Shown: positions 46,801 through 59,636 of the stretch, in pieces
Layout of the letters: each line of letters opens with the position of its first letter
Numbering within the stretch: position 1 is the stretch's first letter
Origin: Pampus argenteus
Taxonomy: Eukaryota; Chordata; Actinopteri; Scombriformes; Stromateidae
Direction of reading: 5' to 3'
Assembly: GCA_036937835.1 (NCBI GenBank)
Contig: CM072871.1
Span: forward strand, 3,773,001-3,837,000
DNA length: 64,000 bases
Translations under genes and position numbers: made by a program
Notes under the pieces: model-generated
Databases searched by the model: none
What the model saw: the letters and a program-made list of their open reading frames with translations, nothing else
Told to the model about the DNA's origin: nothing

Positions 46801-46962
46801 CAGACAGTTGCCTTCTCATCCTGGAGAGAATGCAAATACTACCTGTTTAACCAGTAACCACTCTGCCTGTACTTATCTAGGAAAATTTAAATGCCATGGA
46901 GCTTCGGTTCATGTGTGTGTGCATGCGTGTGCATGTCTTTCTGCACATGTCTGTGCATGCGG

Positions 46963-46973
46963 TGAGAGAGAGA

Positions 46974-47022
<49 letters not shown>
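46963..47022. repeat. (GA)n microsatellite
   Basis: About 60 bases of GA dinucleotides with one GGGA interruption near the start. A second, shorter GA-rich stretch lies at about 47646-47670. Confidence 0.93.
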
Positions 47023-47024
<2 letters not shown>

Positions 47025-49699
47025 TGTTAACACTCTTTAATCTAAGTCACAATTCTCCCGGTGACTCTTCCACTTCGCATTTCAAAGGAGGTTCAAACTA
47101 ATTAGCTCAGGGTGCAGGTAGCAGGTAGTCATCTGGTCTTGGTGCTATAACAACTGCAGGGGTTTGTTCCAACATCCAAATACACTAAAAAGACCAGGAG
47201 AGAGATTTTATAATGTCAGCACTCTCCTAATAATAATAATGTCCTCATCTGTAAAAAGGGATGTACTGTAGAACCAAAGAAATAAATTGATAATAAATCT
47301 GCCTAATTTGTGTTTACTATTAAATATTTTGGGTCGCCTTTTTTCTTGTCATTACAAAACAGCGTCTATTGTTCTAAATGCGTGTAAGAGCGAGCAGTAA
47401 GAGACACGCAGACATGCAATACCTGACATGTTTGTGTATGTGCGTGAGCGTGAGAGAGGAGAGGAGAGCTTGTTTTGAAATGAGGGAATATCCATTGCAA
47501 GGGAATTCTGTAAAAATGGCATGTGATTTATCTTTTACAGTTTTTCAGCTCTTTACTGGCAGGGCACCAAAGTGTCAACATCTGTGTTCCCACTCCAGAA
47601 ACCAAAGCTAGGTGTAATGAGAAAAAGAGAAAACAGAGATTTAGAGAAAGAGAGAAAGAGAGAGAGAGAGAACAACAAAGGCAAGAGGACAGATTGAATG
47701 AAGAGCAGCATACAAACAAGGGTTGTCACTAATAGACAGTTTTATGAGCTCCAGACCTGCTGAAATGGAGTACCCGTGCGTGTGCAGCAGCTCTTATCGG
47801 CTCGCTGGCAGTAGAGGAGGGTGAGAGCTTCAACACTAGCTCTCCGTAAAAATGGTCTGATTCATTTTCCGCATGAGAGGGTCTCACTGGGGCGGCATCG
47901 GACCAGGCAGTCCGCACAGATTTATGGACCATTAAAGCAGCAGGCCTCCTGACCACTATGCCACCGTAGGCTGCTGGCTGCTAAGACACGTTGCACCCTC
48001 ATTCATACACGTTCACTACTCTCCATCACAGGGTAGCTTTCTCATTGTTCGTCCCATCATCCCTACCACTTTTACTGCCTCACATGAACTCCTATCTGAG
48101 TCTGTAATCCTGCTATTTTTCACCTAACTTCCTTTCATCCAAGTAAGCTGTTTACTGTGATTATTTTCACCCGCTGTCAGTTTAACACAAATCTCTCAAA
48201 GACTGTCATCTGACTAAAAAAAAGCTCAACCCCAAAGTCCCTCACCAGCACCAGAGAGCGTGTTATAGGCTATATGCTCCACTACCGTTATGAACATCTC
48301 TGATGGTGGTCAGTGGGGCATGTTGTTTTAGCCTAACAGTTTTACAATCAGATTAGCACCATTGCAGGCACACAGACTAATGGATCTGTCTTTTCAAGGC
48401 ATCCTCAATCAACTGTTTCCCTGGTGATTAATGCATCTTGTTCTCCTCTCTCTCATTTGCTAGCTTTGCAACTTCATCATCCCTAGGAGTAATACTGGAA
48501 GGAAAAATGGGACACAGTCTATGCTGCTTTGCAGGCCCTAAGAATAGCTCGGTGTGCAAGGAAACGATGCCACAGCAACCTGTGCAAGGGCTGAAAAACA
48601 TGAATGGATGAATGAATAAATGAATGAATATAATGGTATCCTGAGAGCGCAGCCACCACTGACTTCACAGTCTTTAAACAATTCTGCAGAAGCTGCATTA
48701 CTCCTCTTAATGCAATTCTTCACATTTCCTTCTATATATAAAATATGCATTGATGTTTCTATTCAAACTGACAAGAGTAAATATAAACAAAGAAAACCCT
48801 CTGAATAACAATAGTATGATGTCAGGTATTTACTCTGACACAGAAACAACCTTTATGCCACTGCAAAGCCTGTTTGTCCAGTTAAAAGGAAGGCGGAAAT
48901 AACAAGAGTATGCATCAACACCAGTGCAGAAGTATTTACAGCACTGCTGCATAGCAGTAATTTCAGTTTATACACAGTGAAAGCAAACAGAGAGGCCATT
49001 AGATCAGTCTACAGAGAACTACTTGTGTACGCTTATGAAATGGAGTGGCTGGGATGAGTAAGGTGTCGCCATTGTGTGAAAGTTACAGTTTGGTGTGAAG
49101 TCACTGTTGGCCAGCAAAGCTGCACTCCACAGATAGCCGAAGCAGAGATACAAAACCGACCCGGAGGCTCTTCCTCTAGGACAATTTTGGTGATGAAAGT
49201 GCATCTAAAGTCATGTAAATAACAAGGTGTATGTGTAATTTAGACTTTTAACACATGCACAGTGAATGAGTTTCATGAGCAACTGGGAAAACCTACATTA
49301 TTATGTTTTTGTTCTCTTTCCTGTCATTGCTTTGCTTTGTCTCAGGCATCACTGAGCATGTGCGTGTGTGTGTGTTTGTGTGTGTGTGTGGTGTAAAAAG
49401 TCACGTTAGTCTTTCGTATCATCGTTTACTCTAGGAGGGGCCCTGTCGAGGGTCCACTATCGTCATAAGCCTGGGTGTGGTGATATATCCTTTCTCTCCG
49501 CCCCGAGGTGTTTGTGTAGCCTAAATAACGCGGGAGTGTTTGTGTATGGGACCCGTCCGGTGTGATCACGCACTCACTTTATTAATTCATAATCAATCCT
49601 ATTAATACTTTACAATCAATAGTGTCTTCATTGTTGACTCACAATGCTATAAAAACCTATTTCTATCTTCTAGGTTACAAGCAGCTGGCGATAAAAAGT

Positions 49700-49870
49700 G
49701 AAAGCACACTGCACGATGCAAAATAGGATGGCGTGCGCGTTCGCGGAGCTCCTGCGCTGCGGCAGTTGCCAGGGGAGATAGGAGGGGAGGGGCTGTGATT
49801 GGCTGAAGTGGGCCTGTTGCCATGACGACGGCTAGGGGTTTTGGTAGCGTTGCCGTGCGCTGTGTGATCT
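49700..49870 (+). promoter_or_regulatory. foxn2: Probable foxn2 CpG-rich promoter
   Basis: A CpG-rich block containing a GC box (GGGGAGGGGCTG, about 49783-49794), an inverted CCAAT box (ATTGG, 49798-49802) and an RFX X-box-like GTTGCCATGACGAC (49816-49829). It lies directly upstream of a candidate non-coding first exon with a consensus donor. Assignment to foxn2 rests on orientation and the lack of any other gene before 59.6 kb. Confidence 0.55.
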
Positions 49871-50000
49871 GCGCGCTGCGTGTATGGAGGAAGCAGCTGC
49901 TGATCTGATCTCTTGACATTGTGTGAGACAGACATCGGGAATAAACTGCTCACAGTCGTGTCTTTTAAACACACCACACCGAGGCACGCCGTGCATGATT
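49871..50000 (+). other. foxn2: Candidate non-coding exon 1 of foxn2
   Basis: The interval ends at a strong GTAAGT donor (50001-50006) and follows a CpG-rich promoter. It carries a short upstream ORF starting ATGGAGGAAGC at 49884 and ending TGA at 49914-49916, and an ATG at 49995 next to the donor. The 5' boundary is not determined. foxn2 has a non-coding first exon and a large first intron in other vertebrates, which fits. The link to foxn2 is inference. Confidence 0.5.
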
Positions 50001-51898
50001 GTAAGTACACAACCTGCCTTTTTATTTTTTTAAAAAACAATTTATTTTATATGTGATTGAATCGTGTCCGCGGTAGGATACGGTGTGTGTGTGAGTGTGT
50101 GTATGTGTGTGTGAGAGGTTTCGAACAAGCTAAAAGTAAATGTGGTCAAGTGACTTTGCTTAGAGCAGCCAGCATGGCAGAGCAGGCGACAGCATGTGGC
50201 CAGCTAGCTAACGTTAACTTACTTCTCTTGTCTTCTCCGGGGTTTCCAAGCTGAAACGGTGCGGAAGGATATCTTCAAACAATAGTCATGGTTACACATA
50301 ACTAAATACTAAATACTATAATATAACATAGATTGAGGCTTCACTTGAGTCCACCGAGTGACTGTTGCTAACGCTACTTTGCTTCACGGATTGTGCTTGT
50401 TGAGCTAACGTTAACAGCTAAAGTGAAGTTGAAGCTAAAATGAATATAAAGCTAAAAAAAAACAAAATGTCATTTACCGGTGATAAGTCATAGTTTCATA
50501 CCGAGTCCGGTCTGTCGGGAAGTGTTGTGCAATAGTCCACGTCATAACGTTTAACTTTGTGTTACCTCATTGTGTTGTAGCATTAAGTCCGTGGTGATTA
50601 ATGTCACACTATTATATCTCCTATTAGCTACAACGCTACATTAGTTTTCTTTGCTAACAGCACTTTGAGTCCATCTGAAGTCATTAAATATCTTCTGGTT
50701 ACTCGTTTTAAAGTAGATAATGATATTAAATCAAGTATATATATATATTTATATTTATTTTTTGTGTGTGTTAATTTGGAGGCACATCTCCTGCCTTCAT
50801 ATCTATAAATACATGAATAATTCGTGGTATATATCTGTGATACCAGAGGTTGTAAGGCTACACTGGCTGGCTAAGCACATGATGTAATGGATTATCACAA
50901 GATTGTCCCAGATACAGAGTGCTCCACAAACAATGTCAGTGTGTAGGAAAAATATCCAGTTGGATATACAGCCCTGTATGTTGTTGCTGAATAGGTTTTT
51001 CTAGTTTCTGTTCCTTGTAGTCTCTCTAGCAGCTACTTGTCAGTGTTGTTGTATTTACTGAGCTGGATTTATCTCATCTAAAATTCATTGTGTGCTTTGA
51101 GGTTTTTGTGTATATTTTAAGGAGGAAAAAGTGATGGGGGATTTTTTTTTTTATGACATTAATGTCGACTGACATTTGTTCCTTTCTTCTTGCTCGACAG
51201 TTGTTAAAGGCCCAGTAATAAATAAAAGACAAAGGCAACAGGAGATTAAGAGGGTAAAGACCAAATAATAATAATAATAATAAAAAAACCATCTGTTGTC
51301 TTTGTTTATGGTCTTAGCATGTATCCCACCTCTGTATGCATGTACAGAAGCCTCTGAAGGACTAAGCACTTCTGCTTCCCAGAATAGACGAGGGCCTGCT
51401 AACTTTACTGACATTCATTACTATAAATAAGACTTTTTCATAACCCAGTGACGCTGTTATTGCTGACGTGAAATGGCTTTAGTAACTACAGGGACCTGAA
51501 CTATTGTGACTAAAGGTAGGCTATCTTTAGTTTTGCATCATCATAAAGCTATTTCGATTGTTGGAAGTAGAAGGTGGAATACAGATGAAATATAAGGCTG
51601 ACTGTTCAGTCTTTATGGATATTTTGTGTTTTTTTTCCCTTATGGTTGCTTACAGGTAACTGCCATACGTGAAAGACAGATGGTGTTATTGACGTTAAAC
51701 TGAAACTGAAATTTACAACCAGTCAATGTGAGATTAAATGAGTCATTGTATCATTTGCTATTGTTAGCAGTGGCCAGCGTGAGGCCGCGTTCAGGCTGAC
51801 ATTGGCCCTACGTTCATTTGAATAGTGACAGTCATAAAATATGGGACCAGGCTGGACTTTTTCCGCAACGTGATATCATCCAGCAACGCGTTGTCATC

Positions 51899-51940
51899 CA
51901 GGAACACGCCAGGAACACGCCAGGAACACGCCAGGAACGC
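51899..51940. repeat. 11-bp minisatellite, CAGGAACACGC x ~4
   Basis: Three exact copies of CAGGAACACGC followed by a shortened fourth copy. It sits in the probable foxn2 intron 1. Confidence 0.9.
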
Positions 51941-52038
51941 TGGTTCCATACAAACGTGCATTCCTGGCAAACTCCTTTTGTAACGTTAATGGAGTATGTC
52001 TACTGTTTACATCGCAGTGATCAGCACAAAAAGAGTAG

Positions 52039-52078
52039 CCCCATCAACTGGACGCCCCATCAACTGGACGCCCCATCA
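52039..52078. repeat. 16-bp tandem repeat, CCCCATCAACTGGACG x 2.5
   Basis: Two exact copies and a partial third of CCCCATCAACTGGACG, only about 100 bases after the 11-bp minisatellite. Confidence 0.9.
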
Positions 52079-54230
52079 CTGTCCCTATGTCGGCATGCTA
52101 ACATGCTAATGTTTAACGTGTTACCATGCTGCAAAAATGCTATTTAGAACAAAACTCAAAGTGCAGCTGAGGCTGTTTGGAGTTTCATTTATTATTTTGT
52201 TATAAAGTATTCAACAAACTGAATAACATAGAGGAGAAAGTCAGGGGATTTGGGGAGCATTAATGTCTGTATAAAAATGTTGTGCCCATCTATAATGTAG
52301 CTTGATGTGAATATTTCACTGGATAAATGAAAACTTTGACCTTTTTGCGGCAGTCGATGCTGAATTCAGGAGATCATCATTCGGGGACCATGAATCAGTC
52401 ACATTGACTATACAGTCACAGGCTTCGTTTGACATTATTGGGATATTTTACACCACAGTAGTATCAAATATACCTGAAGCTCATCTAGAATAAGAATGAA
52501 TGAATGAATGAATGGCATACTTCATTTTTACAACTTGGTGTCACTTTTCTAAGCATTTGTACTTTATTAGTGACGCAAACAGGAAGACGTCCCTCAAAGG
52601 ATGTCTGATGACAGTGAAGCAATGTGACAAAAGAGACCACCAGAAGTACAGCGTTTTCATGAGGTGAATCTCTAATATATATACTGTGCTGCTCTTTTGT
52701 TCATTCAGCACAATATACTGATGATATATAACATATCTTCATATGGAAAAAGGCTGGATTGAAGCTTGCGTTGGTTCCTCCTTATCTATAAGCCAGGGTG
52801 GCACAGAAACTGAAGTTTAAAATGGTGGTGTTGCCATGTCATCAGTCTTATCACACAATTGTGTACTCTGACCCCAAAGTAAATGAAAGGTTGCGTCCTC
52901 TAAAAATCCACCATTTTCTTTTGTTGCTTTGTGAGTGACTGTGGTTGTAAATTCATTACGAAAGCGGATGAAAGTTATGTGAGAAACTTGTGTCATTGCT
53001 TAACCAAGTCTTAACCTGTACAACTCAACTTATCGTTCCCTGAAAAGCCCGTAATTACCTAATCATGTGAGACTGTGATTATACTGTGTCTCAGATTGTT
53101 AGATTGATAAAGCCTTTAAACAAGAAGAGGTTAAATAATTTGATGACTGGGAGAATGAAGAAGTTAATAGTCCCATAATTACATGATATACATTATGCAG
53201 CGTGTTGGCACATTTAAATTGCAGAGGTCATTTAAAATAACTGATAACATGATTTTTTTAACATGAAGTTCTCATAGTTTTAATGAAATATGTGTTGATA
53301 TTCTTTATTATAAGGACCTTTTTGTTGTTGCGATCAGCGAGCTGCAGCTCTCACTGCTGACTGTGGGGTCGTCGTCTTCTGACGCTGCACGTGTTTCATC
53401 ACCTGCTCACATCCCCCCCGTGTGAACCTAAAACCGCTCCGAGGGACATCCTGAGGAGGCTGTAGTCTTGGTTCTGTCATGTTCTGCAATATACTTGCTA
53501 ATTCTGATTTTGGGATGCAAATATTCACGTCAGCAGTGGCGTTTTTTTCCACAATTATTTGATTTCTTTGGTCACCTTGTCTGTTTTTTTTTTTGTTAGA
53601 TATTTCACATCGTCTTACATCTCCTGAGAGAGCAGGACAGTTAGATTACATCTATTTAATGCCTCTTTTTAAGTTTTCCACTTAACAGCTGTCACTATTT
53701 TACAAACTGATTGGACAAACTACTAAAGTTAATGTCTTGACATCAACAAAAAAAAACAGGACAGGTTGATAATTAGTTCTCCAAACTTTAAGCTCCTCTT
53801 TGAGCCTCTGTGTGTGTGTGTGTGTGTGTGTATATACAGAAGTTACATATGGGCAATGTGTGTATTCCTGTTGTGGCGCCCCTCCGTCTACTCTATTTAT
53901 TGTTTTACATCTCTTGATTGGTCACAGTGGTTATGCAGAGACTCTATTGGGAACAGGCCCCCCCCCCCTCGTCCCTGTGCCTGTCTCATTTCTGACGGGG
54001 CGGACTCAAGACGCAGTCCATTAGGACCTGCCTCACCGAAAAACAACAACTGATGTGACCGTTTCCTTGATTAAGAGAAAGAAAGAGGGAAGCATGGCTG
54101 TGTCCTGTGTCACAATGGGTCTTTGTCTCGTCACCCCTGCCTGAATTAATGGGATTTATTTAATTGACGGCGGCACGACGATGACGACGAAAGCTCACCC
54201 AGCCTGTGTGTAAATGATGAGTGTAAAAAA

Positions 54231-54234
<4 letters not shown>

Positions 54235-54260
<26 letters not shown>
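54235..54260. repeat. (AT)13 microsatellite
   Basis: An alternating AT run preceded by an A homopolymer, in the probable foxn2 intron 1. Confidence 0.92.
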
Positions 54261-54261
<1 letters not shown>

Positions 54262-57200
54262 ACAACTGATGCAAGTTTTACACTGTGATCTGGATTTCAA
54301 ACAGCTCTGTCTATCAATAAGTATGGAGCTCAGTTTACTAGAGCACGTCTGGAGCTTTTCTATTTTTAAAAAAGTCTGGCATTGTCAGATCACCATGGTG
54401 ATTTATTGCAAGACATGTCGTTAAAGCAAACTTTATTTGAGCAGCGGATGTAAGCGAGGCCACGCGCAGGAAAATAACAACATGTTATAAAAGGGTAAAC
54501 TGCCCTGATTTGGTGTAGCCTCTGTGAAATACTTTTAGAGTTGTTACAAATAAGAAATGTCCTTGCAGGCGTATCAGTTTTAAGACATTAAACGTAGATT
54601 ATTTTGAGAACTGTGGCTTATTCAGCAAAAAACAAAATGGTGTTAAAAAAAGTTGCATTTTGGTGTTTAGTACAGAAACAGACAATGATAACTGGTTTAA
54701 ATATAAGCAGCATTTTGTTGATTTATTGGTACATAAGAGGCTGTCATATGACATCCAGCACTGAAACGCACATCTACATGTTTGTTGTTTACTCACTTCA
54801 GAAGCTTCAGTAAATATTTTCCCTTTTTTGTTTGTTTGTTGCCCTTCAGGTGATTTTTCTGGAGGGCTTTTATGTGTAAAATTTTTACTTTTTTTTTTTT
54901 ACTTTTTGACTCACCTGCCAAAGGGACTGGTAGTTAGATATGGAAAAAAAAAATCCACCAGTCACAATAATAAATGACGTCACACAAGCAAGATGGCAGC
55001 TCCCGGAAATGTGATATTTTGGCTTCACTTTTGCATAGCAGTAGGAAGTGGAGACACGTTGTCATCTTTATATACAGTCCATGCAACGCTTCTTCACCTC
55101 TCTGCACTCCTGCAGTTTCAGGTCCGCTGTTTAAACGTGTGTAAAAAAAAACAACAAAACATAACACAACACATGGTGCGTGTCAAACATGGCTCTTGAG
55201 TAATTTCCTCATCAGCCATCAACAGATATGATATTTTATTACATAACTGACGGGGCGTATATGCCTTCCTGAGATTTACTCACCAAACAGAAAATGAAAT
55301 TACTTATGTTGAAAATTAAATTGTGAAAGACGCATTCAGTCTGTTTCAAAACTTAAACTCCTTCCTGGACCTTAATGGACAAAAGTCCCAAAGTACTTAC
55401 TTACTTTTTGGCATTTTTGTACATGGGTTTGTACAGTGTTTGTACGCTGAACTACAGCCACATGACCCAAGAGATAAGGTTTCAGTGTTGGCTGGGGGGG
55501 AGGCTAGCCCGTACTTTGGAAGGCCCCGCCTCTGTTGACATTCAAAGTACAGTCCTGTGTGTTTGAGTTGTGTCTCTGATGAACATCACAATCACCCTCC
55601 ATTGTTTTGTTTGCTTGTTTTTACCCCGACTGTTGTTGTAATTGCATCAGATACCACATCAGGTTGGCCTGCGGTGTTTGTGAGCATTGTATGTGACACA
55701 GTCTATAAGCCACACGCTGCTAGAATCGAAAAGATGGCCAAAGTAAATATTGCAGCTTGATTAAACGCTACCTCTCGTCGCTCCAGCTCGCTGTTTTGGT
55801 GTGGAGTCCCTGCGTGAAGTCTGAATTTGTTTTCTGAAAATGAACTTCCTCAACAGGCGGGAGGTGTTTCCTTCCCTCCTGGTCCTCTGTTTGAAACTGT
55901 GAGGTGAATACTGAGCGTTTCTGAAACATGACTAGAGCAAAAAAAAAAAACCCAAAACAACAACCGCTCCTTTGTATAAGCCGAGTGTGGGGCCGATTGT
56001 AATGCTTCGTGCAAGCTTTTCTTTTCTATTTGCTTTCTCCTTGGGGCAGAGAGTAGATCGTTTAAAAACCATGGAGTTGTTTTATTTAAAAATAAAGTAT
56101 CATTTAGACTTCGACAGTAGCCTGATTAGCCTTCGCATTAATGGACACTTTGTTTGCCGTGACATAATTTGACCCCCCCACCCCTCGATAAAATAAAAGC
56201 CTGCCACTTGGCTACCTCGCTCCAGAGCAGCTCAGCCCCCCTTTTGTCTCATTCACATTTTTAGAGAGCTTCAGCCAGACTGTGTAGTCACATAAATATC
56301 AGTTAGGGTTTCAAATAACAGGCCTCGCTGTGGTGCTTTGCGGCACACCTTTGTGTGTCTGTTACAGAGGTGTAACTGGTTTGTGACGACTGCTGTATTT
56401 CGTGTAAAGCGGGGTGTGGCGTGAAGGCATATGTGTATGATATATATATATAAAATCGAGTTGTTTTTTTTTGTTGTGAAATCTTGCTAAATGTTAAGTT
56501 GTGTGTATTTTTTTTTTGTTTAAACAAATAAAAGGAGCATGTGGGTATTATAAAGTATGCCTTCATTGCACTTTAGTCGCATGACATCCAGGTCGGTTGC
56601 GGCCTTTCCCACTGCTCTTTGTCAGACAGGTTTGTGGAGAACAGCAGTAGACTGCTGGCCTCAGCATTTTCCGCCTGTATTGATCTCCCCACATTAGCTC
56701 TCTCTTCATGCACAGACATGAGCACAATTGCTTCCCTTACAACATCGGCTGCCGTGGCAACTGAGTCCCGATCGTGAGATTCGCTCCCAGAAAACATCTC
56801 AAACCGGTCCCTCTTCAATCTGGCACCGTTGTAGTCTCCTTTACATTCCCCCGTACATATTTGACACATCAACGGCTTGATTCGCCACTTAAAGCTATCT
56901 CCATATGTCTTTGTGTATTTCTGAATAGGCTAAGTGCTTAACTGGATAAAAGAGCAGTTTGAAAGGGGGGAAAAATGTGCCTTGGCACCTGCTGTTAGTC
57001 TGTTTGCACATGAATATGATGAGGCTGGCGGTGCGCGGGGCTGTTTTAACTTGCAGATGAGCCATCAGGTCAGCATCGTTGCAGCTTTGGTGTATTTTCA
57101 AGGATGAGCTGGAGTCAACAGGCCAGTTCGGCGGCTTATTAGCTCTCTCTTTACACTCTAGTGTCCCATAATTCATTGCATTCCCAGCCGCCTCTCTTCG

Positions 57201-59636
57201 ATGCCTTTTCATAAGAGCAATGATAACTGCGATCATCGCAGCAGCAGTGGTAATTGACCAGCTGCAATCATGGTAAAACACTTCCTGTGTTTGGCTGGAT
57301 GCTTTTCTCAGCCGTCCACGCTGCCTTCTGTTCATATTCAAATGACGGCCTTCTGGAGGAGCTACTCCAAAGAGGATAAGCACACTCAGCTGAGAGGTTA
57401 TGGTTGTGGAGATGGACTAAGGTGCTCTCAGGTTAATCGGTGGTCTGACGCTTTACTCAGACTCTGACTTCTTCTCAGCTCCTGGCAACAAGTTTTACAT
57501 TCATGACCTGTTTCAGAAGAAAAGTCAACCAGGTGAAGTGTTTACAGTCAGCTCCAGCTTCAGAAAAACACTTTGGCCACACCTTTCTAATGAAATGAAG
57601 ACATGGTGCAGTCACACCTGAGCTTTGGAGCTGACTGTGACTTAAATGCTTGTAAACAGCATGTATCAACTCACACAGGATGGTCGGTCCGTCAGCTACG
57701 TTATTTATATATTTACAGTTTAAATCTATCCTGGTCTTGTTGTCAAATTCCATCCCTTTGCAAATATATAAATTCTTTGTCAAGAAAACAAACAAACAAA
57801 GGCCTTTATTGTTCATATTTGTTTTGGAAGGGTTTACTGTAGTTTCATCTCTGTGCCTGGTCCCTTCTCAGTTTGAGTCGTAGGATGGGAACCTGTCACA
57901 TCGAGGGATATCTATGTTTGGTTTCGGTCTCTCAGGCGGAGATTTCTCTTTTAACAGCAATGGGCAGTTCTCTCGCTTCCTGACATATCTGATTGCTCCA
58001 CTTTGCGCTGTGATTCATCCTAGACTGGAGATAACTAACACAGCCTACCTCGCTAACACTCAGTCGCTGCTCTCATTCTCACACACACACAAACACACAA
58101 GCCTCAGCCTCTCTTTCTCACTTGCTCTGCCCTTCCATAAAAGGATTTCCCTATTGTTAAGAGTCTTCCTATGTTCACTCTGCCTGTCGCTTTGCCTTTG
58201 ACCTGGAAAGCTTTTTGTCAGATTTCATTTTTTGTCGCAGAAGTAAACGCGATACACAAGGAAATCTCCACTGGTGCCGACAACATTAAAACACAAGACA
58301 AGCGAGGACTGACTGGTTTGAACCCATGATGACATAACTAACATGACCTCACCTGTAGAGATGATGTATGCTTTCAGTCTAAAGAAATCGTGGCCCTAGA
58401 TGTAGAAAACATGCTGTCTCTTTATCCCCTCATTGAGCGGTCATTTTTATAAAAAAATTTTTTTTTTTAACAAATATATATGTGTGTATACTCCCTCACT
58501 TGTCTCACCTGCTGTGCAAACACTCCTGAGTTTGACCCAATTCTTACCTTATCGCAGAAATGAAAAGATATTCCTATCCACCACACCTCTGCGCGCCTTT
58601 ACTCCTCCGGCCCTGCTCCATCTCGGCCCGGATCCGGAGCGTCTCGGACCACCGCCGCCCGGGGGCGTCTGGCGGGAGCGGCTCAGTGGTCGTCTGTGGC
58701 AGAGCCAGCCAGCCGGCATGGATTACTTATTTTCTTATTGACTCTTGTTTGTGGAGTTTCTGCTCTTTAATTGAAGGGACAGCACGGTTGTCATGGTGAC
58801 ACTCAGGACTTAAAGCTTGTTGTGAATTGAGCCAAAGAGCGATCTCTTTGTACTCTTGGCCTCATCAGCCAGAGACCATAGCTGCCATCTTAAGTTATTT
58901 TTTATTGACTTTATTGAGAAAAAGTTAAGATTATAAAGTTTCTGTGAAATTAGCATCAATATTTAGCTTTAGCGTTAATCTTTGTTGAGTTTTTTTATGC
59001 CTTCATATTCATCTTTACTCACTACAACACAAAACATGACAGGATCATTGTTTATGTACAGGATTACATTAATAATGGTACTTGGGTGGAACTGGTTAAT
59101 GATACAATGCTGCTGGCAATGTTGACTTTCCTAATGACTGACAACTCCCGGGATTGTCGCCTCTTAACACTACTTAATCTGGCATGTGACAAATTGAGAC
59201 TTGATCCTGCCTGAATGCAGATCACTCTGTAAGAGCCATCCACTTCCGTAAGATGGAGACCTTCCACTCATTCCTGCAGTCGTCGGATGGTTTCATGCTC
59301 ATTTACACATAACGAGCAGCTGGGCCTTGTCTGGAAATGAGGTGGGCGTCAAGGAGTGGAGCCTTAAGTCGGATCAGTTACTTGAGAGGGCCTCCTCCAA
59401 GGTCCTTCTGATGGAGTCAAGAGGCGGAGAGCTGAGAGCCTCTCTGTCCTCTCCAGGTGTGGAGGAGAAGGGCAGTGAGAGGAGAGGGCTGGGGAGTAGG
59501 ATAGACGGAAACCATCACATCATTCTGATATGTCACATCCAGTTATTTCATACTGCCAACTTTGTTTCAGCTGTTGTTGTCATGTGTTTAACTCTGTTTT
59601 CTTTTTTTTTGTCTTTCTCCAGACCTCTTTGATTTA

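Larger units (their letters stand above)
39491..49690. other. fbxo11-foxn2 intergenic region, no gene recognised
   Basis: About 10 kb with only short, unsupported open frames. It contains a (TATC) array at 40871-40930, a 12-base perfect hairpin at 41435-41469, GT (42269-42323) and CA (42430-42457) arrays facing each other, a poly(A) run at 43865-43889, a (GA) array at 46963-47022, and complex sequence at about 44860-45000 that could be conserved non-coding DNA. No transposase, tRNA or RNA gene was recognised. Confidence 0.65.
50001..59622 (+). other. foxn2: Probable foxn2 intron 1
   Basis: About 9.6 kb between the candidate exon 1 donor and the acceptor at 59621-59622. It contains two minisatellites (51899-51940 and 52039-52078), an (AT) array at 54235-54260, a GT array near 53811-53831, and a GC-rich patch at about 58587-58735 that could be an alternative promoter. 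No coding exon was recognised. Confidence 0.5.

Noticed and set aside
59327..59632. 101-residue frame just upstream of foxn2 coding exon
   Set aside because: It is interrupted by the intron acceptor at 59621-59622 and does not join the foxn2 frame; foxn2 has its own conserved start at 59637.
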